The notes under the pieces are model-generated. The model made no database searches and was not told the DNA's origin. It saw only the letters and a list, made by a program, of their open reading frames with translations. Shown in pieces: positions 40,501 through 50,817 of a stretch of 64,000 nt of DNA. The DNA lies in NCBI GenBank assembly GCA_014529385.2, contig CM043953.1, positions 112,936,549 to 113,000,548 of the forward strand, read 5' to 3'. This stretch comes from Adiantum capillus-veneris (lineage: Eukaryota > Streptophyta > Polypodiopsida > Polypodiales > Pteridaceae). The position numbers were made by a program, and so were the translations under genes. The stretch's first letter is position 1. The number at the start of each line of letters is the position of its first letter.

Positions 40501-41938
40501 CCCGTATCATCCACAAGCAAACGGACAAGCTGAAGCAACAAACAAAACCATATGCACGGTCCTTACGAAGATTGTATCTGAGTCGAGAACTGACTGGGAC
40601 CAGAAGTTGCATTCAACATTATGGGCATATAGGGTAGCATATAAAACATCAATAGGAACGACCCCATATAACATGGTTTTTGGGCTAAATGCTATCTTAC
40701 CAATAGAATTCTTGATTTCAACCTTAAGGGTGGCTAAGGATCTAGAGTGGACAGGGCACGAGCTTTCTGATAGAATAGATGACCTGGAAAAGCTAGACGA
40801 GCTTCGCCTAAAAGCAGTAGCTTCTATCTACGCTCAAAAAAAGCGACAAAAAGAATTTTTTGATAAGCATGTGCGGACTAAAGAGTTCAAGGTTGGGGAC
40901 CATATCCTAGTTTACACTCTGGAACAGCATGCTAAGAACCTTAAAAAGCGAGGGATGGGACCTCTGGTGATTAAAGATCTATCACCAAGTGGAGCCGTCA
41001 AGCTTGCTACATTAGACGGAGAAGAAATGCCCAATTGGATTAGTGGATGTAGAGTGAAAAAGTATCTTTTGCCGCTAACCCAAGACATGCTTCTCAAAAT
41101 ACATCAAGAAAAGCTGTGTGTCCATAAAAAGAAAAAGATTGTGGAGGAAGCGCAAGCCGAGGCGAAGGAAAGAATGGAGAAAAGAAGACTACTGCGTCAG
41201 AAACAGCGCAATGAAGGAGCAATACGAATAAACGCAGTCAGTATAACAGAAATGGATAATGACAAAGAAGAACCCATCATTGAATGCAAAGTAGGAACCA
41301 ACCAAATCAAAGCCAGAGCACTATTGGATTCAGGAGCTCAAGCTAACCTACTTTCACTCAGTTTGTATAGACAATTGACAAATGACACTAAATTACAAAC
41401 TGCCAAGCAAGAGTTAAAGAGTTACTCTGAGAATTCAATCAAAACTGTCGGATGCACAGTTTTACATATACAGATTAACCAGTATGTGTATCCTCATATG
41501 TTTTACGTGGTTGAAGACCAAGCTACACAACATCCATTATTGCTAGGACAACCATGGCAGAAGCAATACAATGCAATGATTGACTGGAGTTCTAAATCAG
41601 TGCTTATCAAATACGAAGGTGAAAGTCAATCAGTTAAGTTCACCAAAGGAGAAGAGCCAACTCCAAAGGACGAATCCAAAGACAAAGGTAAACAACAACC
41701 AGAGAAAAAGAAGAAGCAATGGCAACCAAAAGTTTCTATACAACTGGATTGCTCTTCGACGAGGAATTCTCAACAGTGGATAAGGAAGACAAGCAATAAT
41801 ATAACAGCTCAACCTTGGGAAAAACGGAGTCAAAGTTGGTATGGAGACCAAAAAAGGTTGTGCCAGAGAACACAAAGGTGGAAAACAGAGTCTTCAATAC
41901 CAGACAACAGAGTGATTCCAGACAATCAAGGACAGTGA
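37499..41938 (+). CDS. Element B pol: RT, RNase H, duplicated H2C2, integrase, second retropepsin
   Basis: 1479 codons without a stop. RT has VPKKNGKLRVCVNLKKVNAA, RVMPFGLTNAPATFQRLM and the catalytic YMDD (Tyr365-Asp368). RNase H has HIDASAYAIG, TTEREGLGMIYAVKKF, FFTDHQALLY and LRADHLSR. Two H2C2 modules follow, about 39640-39780 (HVQECAFH ... CIVC) and 40015-40160 (HGGVGGGH ... CDDC). The integrase core has Asp914, Asp976 and Glu1012 (D,D35E). After it, around codons 1255-1375, comes a second retropepsin-like domain: ARALLDSGAQANLL (Asp1277) and LLGQPW. The first ~110 codons are Lys/Glu-rich and may be partly out of frame. From about 41725 the family frame moves to the next feature. Confidence 0.93.
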   Translation: MPRIRGKNQFLMLVKAEDCVKDKISGRMRGNDQKSLRKDKRGSRNQVQRNGTKTETEKSEKNKRNREHTESKLERRNKYRELKKTLKEVWTTEIESGEDENAKIKENMDVPSHYRKFTIEDRKVVLTPPIRERKENESYDGPEDAKKVDLAAPGEPPRPVYIATDLSPGEEERLLSLLREYRDVFAWSYKDLKGVDPSICQHTIPLKQDAKPSRQRPYTYNDTFAKRIKEEIDKLMEAEFIYEIEHTDWVSPIVVVPKKNGKLRVCVNLKKVNAATIRDNYPLPITDHVLERVSGKTAYSFLDGFSGYNQLAIALEDQHKTAFATEWGIYAYRVMPFGLTNAPATFQRLMTHAFKEYLRLFLEIYMDDLCVHSLLRDEHLEHLRKVFEKCRTYRICLNPEKCVFMVRQGRILGHIVSQNGISTDLEKIKVIVDMPRPTNAKQVQSFMGHCGYYRRFIYMYAIIGQPLYRLIVNFEWTEECEESFKKLKEALITAPVLKSPDWEKIFHVHIDASAYAIGCILAQPEEGNMDFPICYASRQLNNAEKNYTTTEREGLGMIYAVKKFRHYLLANKFVFFTDHQALLYLVNKPCNTGRIVRWFIILLEFDFTVVVKKGKTHLRADHLSRLTNGEDPIGVDDDMPDAYLFNIEMIPKWSQNVVNLLTYGGEFDRREYNQKHIAIQQSKNLQLVAGRLYQLGNDHVLRLCINPEEYNIYLREAHVQECAFHCSRRNTYRNLLQLGVYWPGMKESVHEYVTVCIVCSSKPPAEYSTLYQIMIAPEWSQYIVEYLTNRTFPEGTSKARQKSVETEARDYALIGDQLYKRGKDNQLRICASESEYVIILEQAHGGVGGGHFSGDKTAKLVLAAGIWWPTLHMDAEEYAKRCDDCQRTKVPLKRDDMPLRPMMGARAFAKWGIDYVGPISPPAYKTHAQYIIVATDYLTKWVEAKATQKADARTTAQFLYEYVFVRYGLPIEIVSDRGTHFINEVIKILLDEFMVIHRKSAPYHPQANGQAEATNKTICTVLTKIVSESRTDWDQKLHSTLWAYRVAYKTSIGTTPYNMVFGLNAILPIEFLISTLRVAKDLEWTGHELSDRIDDLEKLDELRLKAVASIYAQKKRQKEFFDKHVRTKEFKVGDHILVYTLEQHAKNLKKRGMGPLVIKDLSPSGAVKLATLDGEEMPNWISGCRVKKYLLPLTQDMLLKIHQEKLCVHKKKKIVEEAQAEAKERMEKRRLLRQKQRNEGAIRINAVSITEMDNDKEEPIIECKVGTNQIKARALLDSGAQANLLSLSLYRQLTNDTKLQTAKQELKSYSENSIKTVGCTVLHIQINQYVYPHMFYVVEDQATQHPLLLGQPWQKQYNAMIDWSSKSVLIKYEGESQSVKFTKGEEPTPKDESKDKGKQQPEKKKKQWQPKVSIQLDCSSTRNSQQWIRKTSNNITAQPWEKRSQSWYGDQKRLCQRTQRWKTESSIPDNRVIPDNQGQ

Positions 41939-42561
41939 AACAGATCTGGATTCCAAAGAAGTTCATGACGGCACAAAGCTATAGCAAGCAAATTTGGATC
42001 CCAAAGATTTGTAAACAGGAACTCCCTTCAGTACAATCAACGGAAACTCCTAGGTATTTCAAGGCGAGGAAATCAACACAAAGAACAAAGCAGGTTTGGG
42101 TCGCAAAGAGTTTGTGGCAAGCACAAGCAAAGCGGAAGCAGATTTGGATTGTGAAAAAAAACAACAAGACAAAGAAGAATCCATCTACTGATTCTACCCG
42201 AAGTGCCAAAACCAACCCGAAACCCGACCACCAATCTTCAATCAAACAAAGAGCAGCTTTATTGGAAAGATGTTGTATCATCGCTCTACAATTGCATTTG
42301 GAACTTATGACCAAACCAACTACAATGCTTCGTCCACAGACACTTCATAGTCGTCCGGGAGGACTCAGACTAGGAGGGAGGGAGGTATACAGGTATACAG
42401 GAGTTACAAAGCAGCTACAAGCGCCAAAAACAAAGAAAAACAAAAATTATATTACAAGGGCAGTGTCTTACATGATTTTGCAATTTTTATGTTTGATTGC
42501 GGATATTGATAATATTTATGCCCTTATATACCTTGTTTTGCAACAAGAAGAGATCAAATGA
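41725..42561 (+). pseudogene. C-terminal tail of element B pol with repeated Q-[IV]-W-[IV]-P-K peptides
   Basis: After a frameshift near 41725 and a TAA near 41805 the tail reads on in the 41815-42561 frame. Five related peptides occur at 15-35 residue spacing: KLVWRPKK, KQIWIPKK, KQIWIPKI, KQVWVAKS and KQIWIVKK. A basic region follows, then a hydrophobic end (VSYMILQFLCLIADIDNIYA) that could be one or two membrane segments. I know no domain for these repeats. Confidence 0.65.
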
Positions 42562-44715
42562 TGAATTTGGGTCTCTAGACGTGTAAATATCACTAAATAA
42601 GAGTGTTTTGGGAGCTAAAAAGTGGAAAAAAGTGGTAATCCAAATCCAGAAATCACAAATAATTTTATATTCACATACACAGAGTTACCAGCTATTTATT
42701 GTGTATGTTTGGAAATTTTTGACTTCAATTTGCTATTTTCCTTTATTTTTTATGATTTTCTTGATAAAAGTAAAAGCAAAATAAAAAAAGCAGGTGAAAT
42801 GAGATCGGAAAAAAGAAAAGAATAGACGGTGATGGTCCTAATGACAAGGGCAACCCATGGAAAAAATTGGGTACAATTCTGAAAAAGTTGCGGAAAGCCC
42901 GAAATGACAGAATTTTGGCAAAGTGGACAGATTTCTCAGAAACAGGTCAAACGGAGTCCAAATTGAGAAATTTCAAATCCTAAAGTGCATTTCACGACGA
43001 GATAGGAGCACATGTCAAATTTGGTAACAAGTGATCCGGGAAGTCCAAAGTTAAGTATTTTTCACTTCACTTTCAAGCTCATTTCCACTATTACCTTCTT
43101 GGAGAGAGCAAAGAGCACACAGGAGCATCCGACCTTCTACCGTCTTCTACGACTGCTACGAGAGCTCAGAGGACACCAGACATCAGAGGTAGACTCGTTG
43201 CCATAATCTTTTGATGCTTATCGTTAACTTTTGTCGCGAAAACTGACCAAAACCAAGAAACAAGAGCAGACGGGGAATGGGAAAGAACGCTAGGGGCACA
43301 ACCGCCTAACCAAACCTTGCAAGAACTTAGAGGTGGGTTACCCTAGCATAGAAGATGGGCTCTAACACTCAAAGCTCGAGAAAGAACGACTTGAAAAACC
43401 CTAGGTCAACAGAGCCTACAAGAGGCAAACAGGAAAAAGTTGTCGAAATGACACAAAACTTCTCAGGAAGCTTAACAACATCGAGGGCAATGCAACCATG
43501 GAGTATCTCCAGGTTTGGATCACCAAAAGTAGGTCGGAAGAACCGATTCGCCGCTGCGGACACACAAAGCGTCATTTTGGCATAACGGCTAAAATTGACG
43601 ACCAAATGACATGAAACTTCACAAGCAACTTCAAATATACATGGATGACTTACGTTTGCAAGTAAAACCCAAAAGAAAGCTGATTCACTTACACTTACCG
43701 ATGGTGAAAAAGACGCTTTCGGACAACCAAATGGAGAAAGATGGAGAACAGGGAGCCAAAGTCAAGTTCAACCAAATAGGTGGCTTCACAATATATCTAA
43801 TGAGCTGAAAATGCAACTCTTGAGAAGAAAAGTTGAAGAAATTCAACTCCAAGGCAAAAAGACGACTTCAGAGACTGAAATGCCTATAAGGGGGCTTTTT
43901 AGCTAAACTTATGACTTTTTAAGTTGAAAACTAGTTAGCAGGGCTTAGGGCACTAGCACAAAGCATTCTTTGCACAGAAAGACCAACATTTCAAGAAAAG
44001 ACATCATACGCGTATGATGTCTCACAGCATGATTTTCACATCCATTTCAACATTTGAGTACATAGCCTAATTCCACATGTTAATCACATCCTATGAACCA
44101 AGTATCATGAGAATTGGAGTTAGAAAACCCAAGGAAACCAAAAAGACGCAAAGTAGGCCATAAAATTGATTTTTGGTCCTAATTTGGTCAAAATAACTCC
44201 AAACTCATTGAAACTTTGTAGGATTGTTGATTAACACATCTATAAGTTATCTGGAACCAAAAAGCACCATTTTGACACAAAAGACATCATACGCGTATAA
44301 TATCTATTTGCACTTACAGAGCCAAAACTGCTCATTTGACATCATACATCCATTATATATATCTAATACATGCTACATATGAAGTTTGGAACCATTTGGT
44401 CAAGTGGATCACCCCATTAGCCCAATTGAGGGAAAATCCTTCATCCAAAGCCTATTTTAGCCCAAATCCAACATACTCAAGTCCAAACCAAGATTTGAGT
44501 AGGGACAGTCCTTCACTAATATATGGGGAGTCCACAGAACCAATCCCATGAAAAATTGATGAAAAAGACATCATACGCGTATGATGTCTCCAGAGCCATT
44601 TTTAGCCCAAAATCTATCCAAACTTCATAAATCCACTGAACAAGCCTATCTAAAGCCATATTCAAGCTTATAGAGAAATTTGGTCCAAAAATACACTAAA
44701 AGACATCATACGCGT
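42562..44715. other. Non-coding stretch of element B after pol, left part
   Basis: No coding region recognised. Palindrome copies at 43999-44022, 44282-44305 and 44566-44589, and the left 15 bases of a split copy at 44701-44715. A degenerate half-copy lies near 44338. Confidence 0.75.
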
Positions 44716-45994
44716 TGATCCGAGCCTATCACAAATTTTTATTTATCATATTTTGTTGGTTTTCCTTGCTTCTAGAGGTTTACAATAAAAGAAAGAGTGA
44801 GAACAACCTCTTGGAAAAATTTACAAAAAAAGATTTTTTCTTGACTAGTTCACCGGAGGTGAAAGGTAGAGGGAGAACCTAGTGGTAAAGGGAAGGGGAA
44901 ATATGTAAATGTGAAAAGAAAAGGTATGATGTGGTTGTGGAGCCATGCACCCATGATTCAAGGGTCATGAGTGGCTCATATCATCATGGCTTTGGAGCCA
45001 TATGATGATTCAAGCAAATGGGACCCAAGTGGAAGACTTGGTAAAGGAAGAAACCATACACATGATTTTGCTGAATTTTTAAAAAATACTTCCACTTCGA
45101 TCCAAGAAAAGTTGTCTTCATCAAAGTTGTAGCTGATGAGCTGGAGATTCTGGCCATATTTCTTTTATAATTTTTGCATCTACGGTCTAGGAGATATGGT
45201 CAAAATGGTGGACGCCAGTTTTTTCAACTGTGGTGGAGACCACCCCCCTCTACCTTTACACACACACACCCTTCCTTTTCCACATTGAGACCTTCTCTAA
45301 AATCAGCCATTAGTCTTCTCACCCTCCTCTCCTTCCTTCTCTCTCTCAAGCTCAAAAACCCATCAAAGTTCCTCTTCTAATCACCTCTCAAGTCATGCTT
45401 AATCTTGTTGTAATTCATAAGTTCTCATTCAACCCCTTCCTATTATTACTAGATATGTATTGATTTTATGTAGATTCTTTACATTTTAAAATAAGGAAGC
45501 TCTTGGACTCAAGCTATGGAGGAAGGAGTGAAGACAACACAAGTGATGATGGAGCTAATTGGTCAACAAATCACTTGGAAGGAGCTTCTTCATTGGTTGA
45601 ATGTCCCTAATCAAGCTTCATTTGTACAAATTACACTTGGATCTTAACCTCACTTCTAATCACTCTCTTTCCTATATAAAGAGGCCTTCCCCTTTGTGAT
45701 TTCAAGCCTCCCTCAGCCCCATTGAGCCTTTGTATCACTCACCATGAGCCCATAAGCTCATTCATTCACTCTATTCTTGCACATCCTAGAGTGCAAATTG
45801 TTTCATGCTAGTAACCTCTCCTCCTCTTACTTATGTTAATTAAGAGAAATGTTTTATATGTGTGTGAGAATGCTTGATGTGATCTTGGCTAATCCTTGAG
45901 TGATTGTTTGGTAATCTATATGCTATTTGTGTTGGGAGTGTTTGAAGTCATCCATTCCTTGTACACACACTACGGTTAATGCTTCATTCATAGT

Positions 45995-46034
<40 letters not shown>

Positions 46035-46149
46035 TGTAGCGGTCCTAGTCCACGCTTCCAAGACTAGGTGGTGCCCTCATCTCATTTCCCTTGTGGCGCA
46101 ATGGAGTTTGTTTTGGTGTAGAGGCCGCCATTCCAAATTTCCTTCGTCA
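44716..46149. mobile_element. Solo LTR inserted in element B
   Basis: 1434 bp starting TGATCCGAGCC and ending CCTTCGTCA, flanked by the 4-bp duplication GCGT (44712-44715 and 46150-46153). Removing it and one GCGT rejoins a palindrome copy of element B exactly. Has TATATAAA at 45673-45680 and (CT)n at 45997-46031. Its 3' part (GGTGGTGCCC, TAGAGGCCGCCATT) resembles the end of the element A LTR, suggesting a related gypsy family. No internal coding, so it is a recombined solo LTR. Confidence 0.9.
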
Positions 46150-46611
46150 GCGTATGATGTCTCACTATGTGATTTTGGCACCTCAGGGCTTCAACCACCG
46201 AACAGAAGTGATCTACATGCCATTTGAAAGTGAACCACCAAGTTTTATCCAATTTGGATCATAAAATTCAATTCCCTTTCAAAATTTTGCCAAGAGCCGG
46301 AACTGGACTAAATTGGCCAAAACTTGACCAAATGGTATCCAAACTCAAATCCAAGCATATGATAATCATGTATACACTATCAGCTACAAGCACAACCAAT
46401 ATGAAGTCATATTGACACAAAAGACATCATACGCGCATGATGTCTCCATCATGATTTTGAGCCCAGTTTGCATATTTTTTCACCTACCTTGCATCCTTAG
46501 GCCCTGAATAGCTCATGTTTCAATTTTCAAGTCATTTGAATAGTTAAAAGCTTCATTTCGGCTTTCAGTACTAAAAAGACGCTAACTTCTGAAATTGGAG
46601 TTACAGGATCC
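46150..46611. other. Non-coding stretch of element B, right part
   Basis: Right half of the split palindrome (46154-46162) and a further copy at 46422-46445 with one change (GCGC core). Confidence 0.8.
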
Positions 46612-49600
46612 ATGGATTTCGCCAAGTCATCAGCAACAAAGAGAAAAAGACTGACAATCAAAGATGCTCTTGCAGAAGCAGAACCCTTTGACATTCCAGC
46701 AGAAACCCTCAAGCCAACCAAAACTTGGGTGGAGGAAGCAGTACTGGAACAAGAGGGAATAAAGATCTACCAGGGGACTTTCAGAGATCCTCAAGGGCAA
46801 GCGGTGGATATACCGATGATCCCACAAGAATTGGTGGATTATAGCAGGTCAGAGAACATCAGCAGGTACCTGGAAAGGGCAGACTTGCACAGATTCTTCA
46901 CCTCGAGACCATCAGGTGTAGATACAAGAAGAGTGTATGAGTTGGCAACCTCCATTCAGAAGGATGGGAAAGCCACATTGACGGCAATAGATGGAGAGAA
47001 AGTAGAGGTACAGATCACTCCACAGCTCATTGCAGATGCATTGAAGCTGCACAACAAAGGGAGCTCTGTCAGGGAAAGAAGGCAGGCTATAGAGGTTTAT
47101 GGGTCCAAGAAACAGAATGCAACCTATGGAGATATGGCAGACCAAAGAGCGGCAACCCTTTGCCGACTGTACAACCAGTTTCTCCATATTTGCAGTAAAA
47201 GACCGCAAAAGTATACGACACCACCCCATGCCATTGCAACTACCATCACATGGGCATTGAAGAGCAATATGCCAAAAGAGGTGAATTACGCTCAACACAT
47301 CCACGAGCAAGTAATTGCCATGCACAACGAGAAGCCAAAGTATATAGGAGGAGCTGAAGTTCTGACAAGAATAGCTTATGAAGCTATTGGAGCCAGAGAT
47401 CAATGGCCAAAGGTTCCCTCCCAGAATGAGTGGCTTAGAGAAGCCGATGAGAAGGAAGAACAGCCTGAAGTATCCAAGAGGGCGTCCACAAGAGCACGCA
47501 GGAAACTAGAAATAGTTTTAGAACCTGAAGAGGATGTGGATGAGTCGCTTATGAAGAAAGCAAAGAAGAAGGTTGCTCCCAAGAAAACCAAAAGTCAGAA
47601 AGCGGCAAGAATGGAAAGACTAGTGGAGCAGTTTGGAGCGGAAAGAGCTCTAAAGGAGGACTTTGAAGAAAAGTGGGTGCCAGACCCCACTAAAGTCGGA
47701 ACTAGCTCAGCCAGACCACATGTTGATCAATATATTAGAGCTTATGAGGAGTCAGAGGCTATACTAGAGCAGCAACCTGTCGAGCCATACACTGAAGAGG
47801 AAGTACAACTTTTAAAAGCTGAGCTGAAAAAGGACGACAAGGGGAAGAAGAAAGTAGATGAGTCTACTGAACCTCAAGAGAAAGACGGGCAAGCAAACAA
47901 AGGGAAAGCCAAGATGACTGAGGACAATCAGCCCTCCTTTACTGATGTACCAAGCCCGAAGAAGACGGAAATCATTGTGGAAGAGACCATAGTAGAGATG
48001 GACATGGCTGGTATGGAAAAGCCGGAGGCCGGGACCAAGGAAAAGGAGATAGATCCAATTCAGCAAAAGAAAAACGATTATGAGGATCTGGTAGCGATAG
48101 GGTACACTGAAGAAGAGGCCCTTGAGGCAGTTTATGGGATCACCCTACAAAAACAAGATGATCAGAGAGGGACAGAGGAAAAAATAAAGAGTACAAAAGA
48201 GAGTGAAGAGAAACTGGACGAGCAGAACGTACTAGAAGAGCCGAAGCCAGTGGAGGTGGTGGCAGAAAAAGCTTTAGAGTTGACAGATGAAGATGAAAAA
48301 GACATGCACATGGTGCATGAACTGCTCAGCAAGATCAAAGAAAGATCCAAGGCAAAGGAAGTGGAGATTGAGACAGCCAAACAAAGGGAAGCCGAGTTGC
48401 AGAGGAAATTAGAGAATGCTATGACTGAATCTGAAAGTCATAAAGCATCACTCTACGACGCGGAAAACGAGAGAGATGGCTTGATACTCCAGCTAGCCGA
48501 GGCTTCAAGAGAAGTAACAAGTGCACAGGAAGCAAGGGAGCGGATGGAAGACGACTTGGAGGCGGCTAAAGATGAGCTCATTGAGCTAAGGGAAAGAGTC
48601 GAGCTCCAAGAAAGAACAATCACTAGACTCAGGACTACCCCTAGAGCTAGCAGAGCAGGAACCGAACAAGAGGGAGCTCTTGTACCAGCTCTGGAAGACC
48701 AGGTCCGAAGCTTACAAAGAGAGCTAAGATTAGAGCAAGTGCAAAGGTTGCACATTGCGGAGGGATCATTGGCAGCAGAGGAGAGGCTCACTTTAGAAAA
48801 TCAAACACTAAGAACAGAGAGTGAGACCCTCCGCAAACAGCTCCAAGATCTACAAGAGCAACGAAGAAGAGAGACAGAGACACCACAAGAAGAATCAGGT
48901 GGAGCAGCCATAGAGCTACCAAAAACTGGAGAAGCAACCACAATTGAAGATCCAGCCCCAGTTCACGAAGTGGCCTCGACTTCAGGAATCTCTAAAGAAG
49001 AAGAACAAAGGCTCCATGACCAAATAGAAAAGTCAGCAGAGGAGAGTGCCAAGGCGTAAATGGAATGGGAGAGGAGACTCCTCATCTCCTTTAGACTTCA
49101 GGGATTAGACACAAAAGTGCTCCATGAAGAGTGGATGCAACCTAGCCTGCCTTTCCCTTTGATGAAATTTGAAGTGCTAAAGACGAAAAAGAGAATAGAG
49201 GAGGAGTAGTATGTCGCTCTTTACGAAGGTGACATCACAAAAGAGGAACAATCAAAGAAGATTGTAGATTCGCAGCCTAGATGGAGGAAAGGTTGGCTGA
49301 ACAAATACCCAGCCTACCTCATCTACTTGGTGGAGGCACCAAAGGAGATTCGGGAGAATGCAACCTTCTGCCCGGTGCCAAGAGTCAGAAGCTGGAAAGA
49401 GCATGGCAGGATTGCAGAAAAGAAGCCAAATTGGCTTAATTACCCCAGGATGCCAGGACCAAAGGCAGGAGAGAGAATAGGTAAAGCCTACATGGTGAAA
49501 ACCCTAACGGGCACCATCAAGCTCTTTACTGGCTCTCCTGACCTTTCGTGTCAGATGCTCAAGAAAATTTGCAGGACTCTCTTAGCTTGCATTGAAGTGT

Positions 49601-49884
49601 TCGCGCCAGATAAAGCCACGACCTCGAGTCTACTATCGACGGCCGACACAGTGACTGATATGATGTATGATCTTTCATTGCAGCCTTCTCCAAAAGTGTT
49701 GCACCTCCTATACCAGAGGATTATGTTTTTGCCTAGCTTCCACATGCAAACATTCAAAGAAGCTTTCTACACCGGCTTTTTCACCCACGAAAGTAAAATA
49801 TTCGGCCCAACCTTGACCATCGGCAACCTACGATACGAATCTCATGTCAGGGACGACATGAACGCGGAGGGGGGGGGGTGTTGA
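46612..49884 (+). pseudogene. Element B extra open frame (3' of pol), coiled-coil protein, two stops
   Basis: One frame of about 1090 codons, open for 815 codons to TAA (49057-49059), then TAG (49207-49209), and open again to 49884. The N-terminal ~300 residues look globular (EGIKIYQGTFRDPQGQAVDI, ITPQLIADALKLHNKG). Residues about 305-330 are a Lys-rich, NLS-like patch. A stretch near 489 (LVAIGYTEEEALEAVYG) recalls a UBA helix bundle. Residues about 560-760 are a long charged coiled coil. The C-terminal part has RWRKGWLNKYPAYLIYLVEA. The end overlaps the polypurine tract. Its position matches that of env-like or accessory frames of large plant gypsy elements, but no signal peptide or envelope fusion motif is visible. 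Function unknown. Confidence 0.8.
49866..49878 (+). promoter_or_regulatory. Polypurine tract of element B
   Basis: GGAGG followed by a run of G abuts the 3' LTR. Confidence 0.88.
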
Positions 49885-50812
49885 TCCAGTAGAGGATCAC
49901 ACCCACATTTTTGCTCACACTCATAATTTTTGTAACCATTGATTGTAATAAATATCTTTCCGACATTGATTTTGAATTGAGCCATTCATTAAGTAATGGG
50001 ACTCAATTGAGTTTTCAGCTTGTAATCCCGAAGTAATTTCACTTGCTGATGTAATTAGTAGAGATGTTCTCACCTCCAAGGTTGAGGTATATAAGCCAAA
50101 GTTTTGTAACCTAAGGAGATTCAGTTTTATTAATCAAAGTGAGTTTTTGAGCACCGTGACTGTGTCTGAGAGAGAGAGAGAGAGAGTCTTATCTACTTGC
50201 TACGCGAGCTACGGAGCCACCATTGGAGAAGCGACACCGCCATTGTGTTAGCAACGGCGAGAGCTACGCACTGATACCAAGAGTGCGCGCTATCGGCTTC
50301 TATGTGTGGTAAGTTCCTACGAGCTTCGGTGTGAGTTTTCTTCCAACGCGTGTGTCGGAATAGAGCGTGCAGCATATCTATAGAACCACAACGAGTAGAG
50401 CTACACATTAGTACCATCGGGGTCAAGTTTCGATCACCTGTATTTTTCGGCCTGTCTTCATACGCGTTTACCGCACGGAGTGGTTATAGGTTGATTTTGC
50501 AGTTCAAGTCTTTAGGGTGTTGTTCTTACCTAGTGTATAGACTTCCCCTTGAGTTTGAGATCGATTCAATGATTCTAGATCCTGTTTCGTATAGCAGTCG
50601 TTCGTAGTACGGATTTCAGTCACTTGCATATTCTAGAACTTAGATTTGATTTCCTTAGTAGTGATTGTCATTAGAAGGTCGAGTAGGTGATTTGACACCC
50701 ACCTAGTTGTTTCCATGCGCCTGCGGGTCAAGCTTCGTCCTTGTCTGACAAATTCTGTTGTTGGTTGAGTTCTCGCTATTTAGCTTCCGCTAGCGGCGTA
50801 ACCGCCTTAACA
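49879..50812 (+). repeat. Element B 3' LTR
   Basis: 934 bp, TG...CA, TATATAAG at 50088-50095. Followed by the duplicated ATCAT and the rest of element A's LTR. Confidence 0.95.
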
Positions 50813-50817
50813 ATCAT

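Larger units (their letters stand above)
30340..50812 (+). mobile_element. Element B: giant (20.5 kb) Ty3/gypsy retrotransposon
   Basis: LTRs start TGTTGANCCAG and end CCGCCTTAACA: 30340-31325 (986 bp) and 49879-50812 (934 bp). The 52-bp length difference equals the difference in an internal (GA)n tract. I counted roughly 28 substitutions, about 3%. The target duplication ATCAT is at 30335-30339 and 50813-50817. The order inside is leader with palindromes, gag, protease, RT, RNase H, duplicated H2C2, integrase, second protease, W-P-K repeat tail, non-coding stretch with palindromes, extra open frame. A solo LTR (44716-46149) is a later insertion; without it B is about 19.0 kb. RT and integrase are intact, but gag and the extra frame are broken. 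Confidence 0.95.

Noticed and set aside
31864..46445. CRISPR-like array reading of the palindromes
   Set aside because: Plant nuclear context, irregular spacing of 100-300 bp or more, no uniform spacers, and copies lie in two separate blocks of one retrotransposon.
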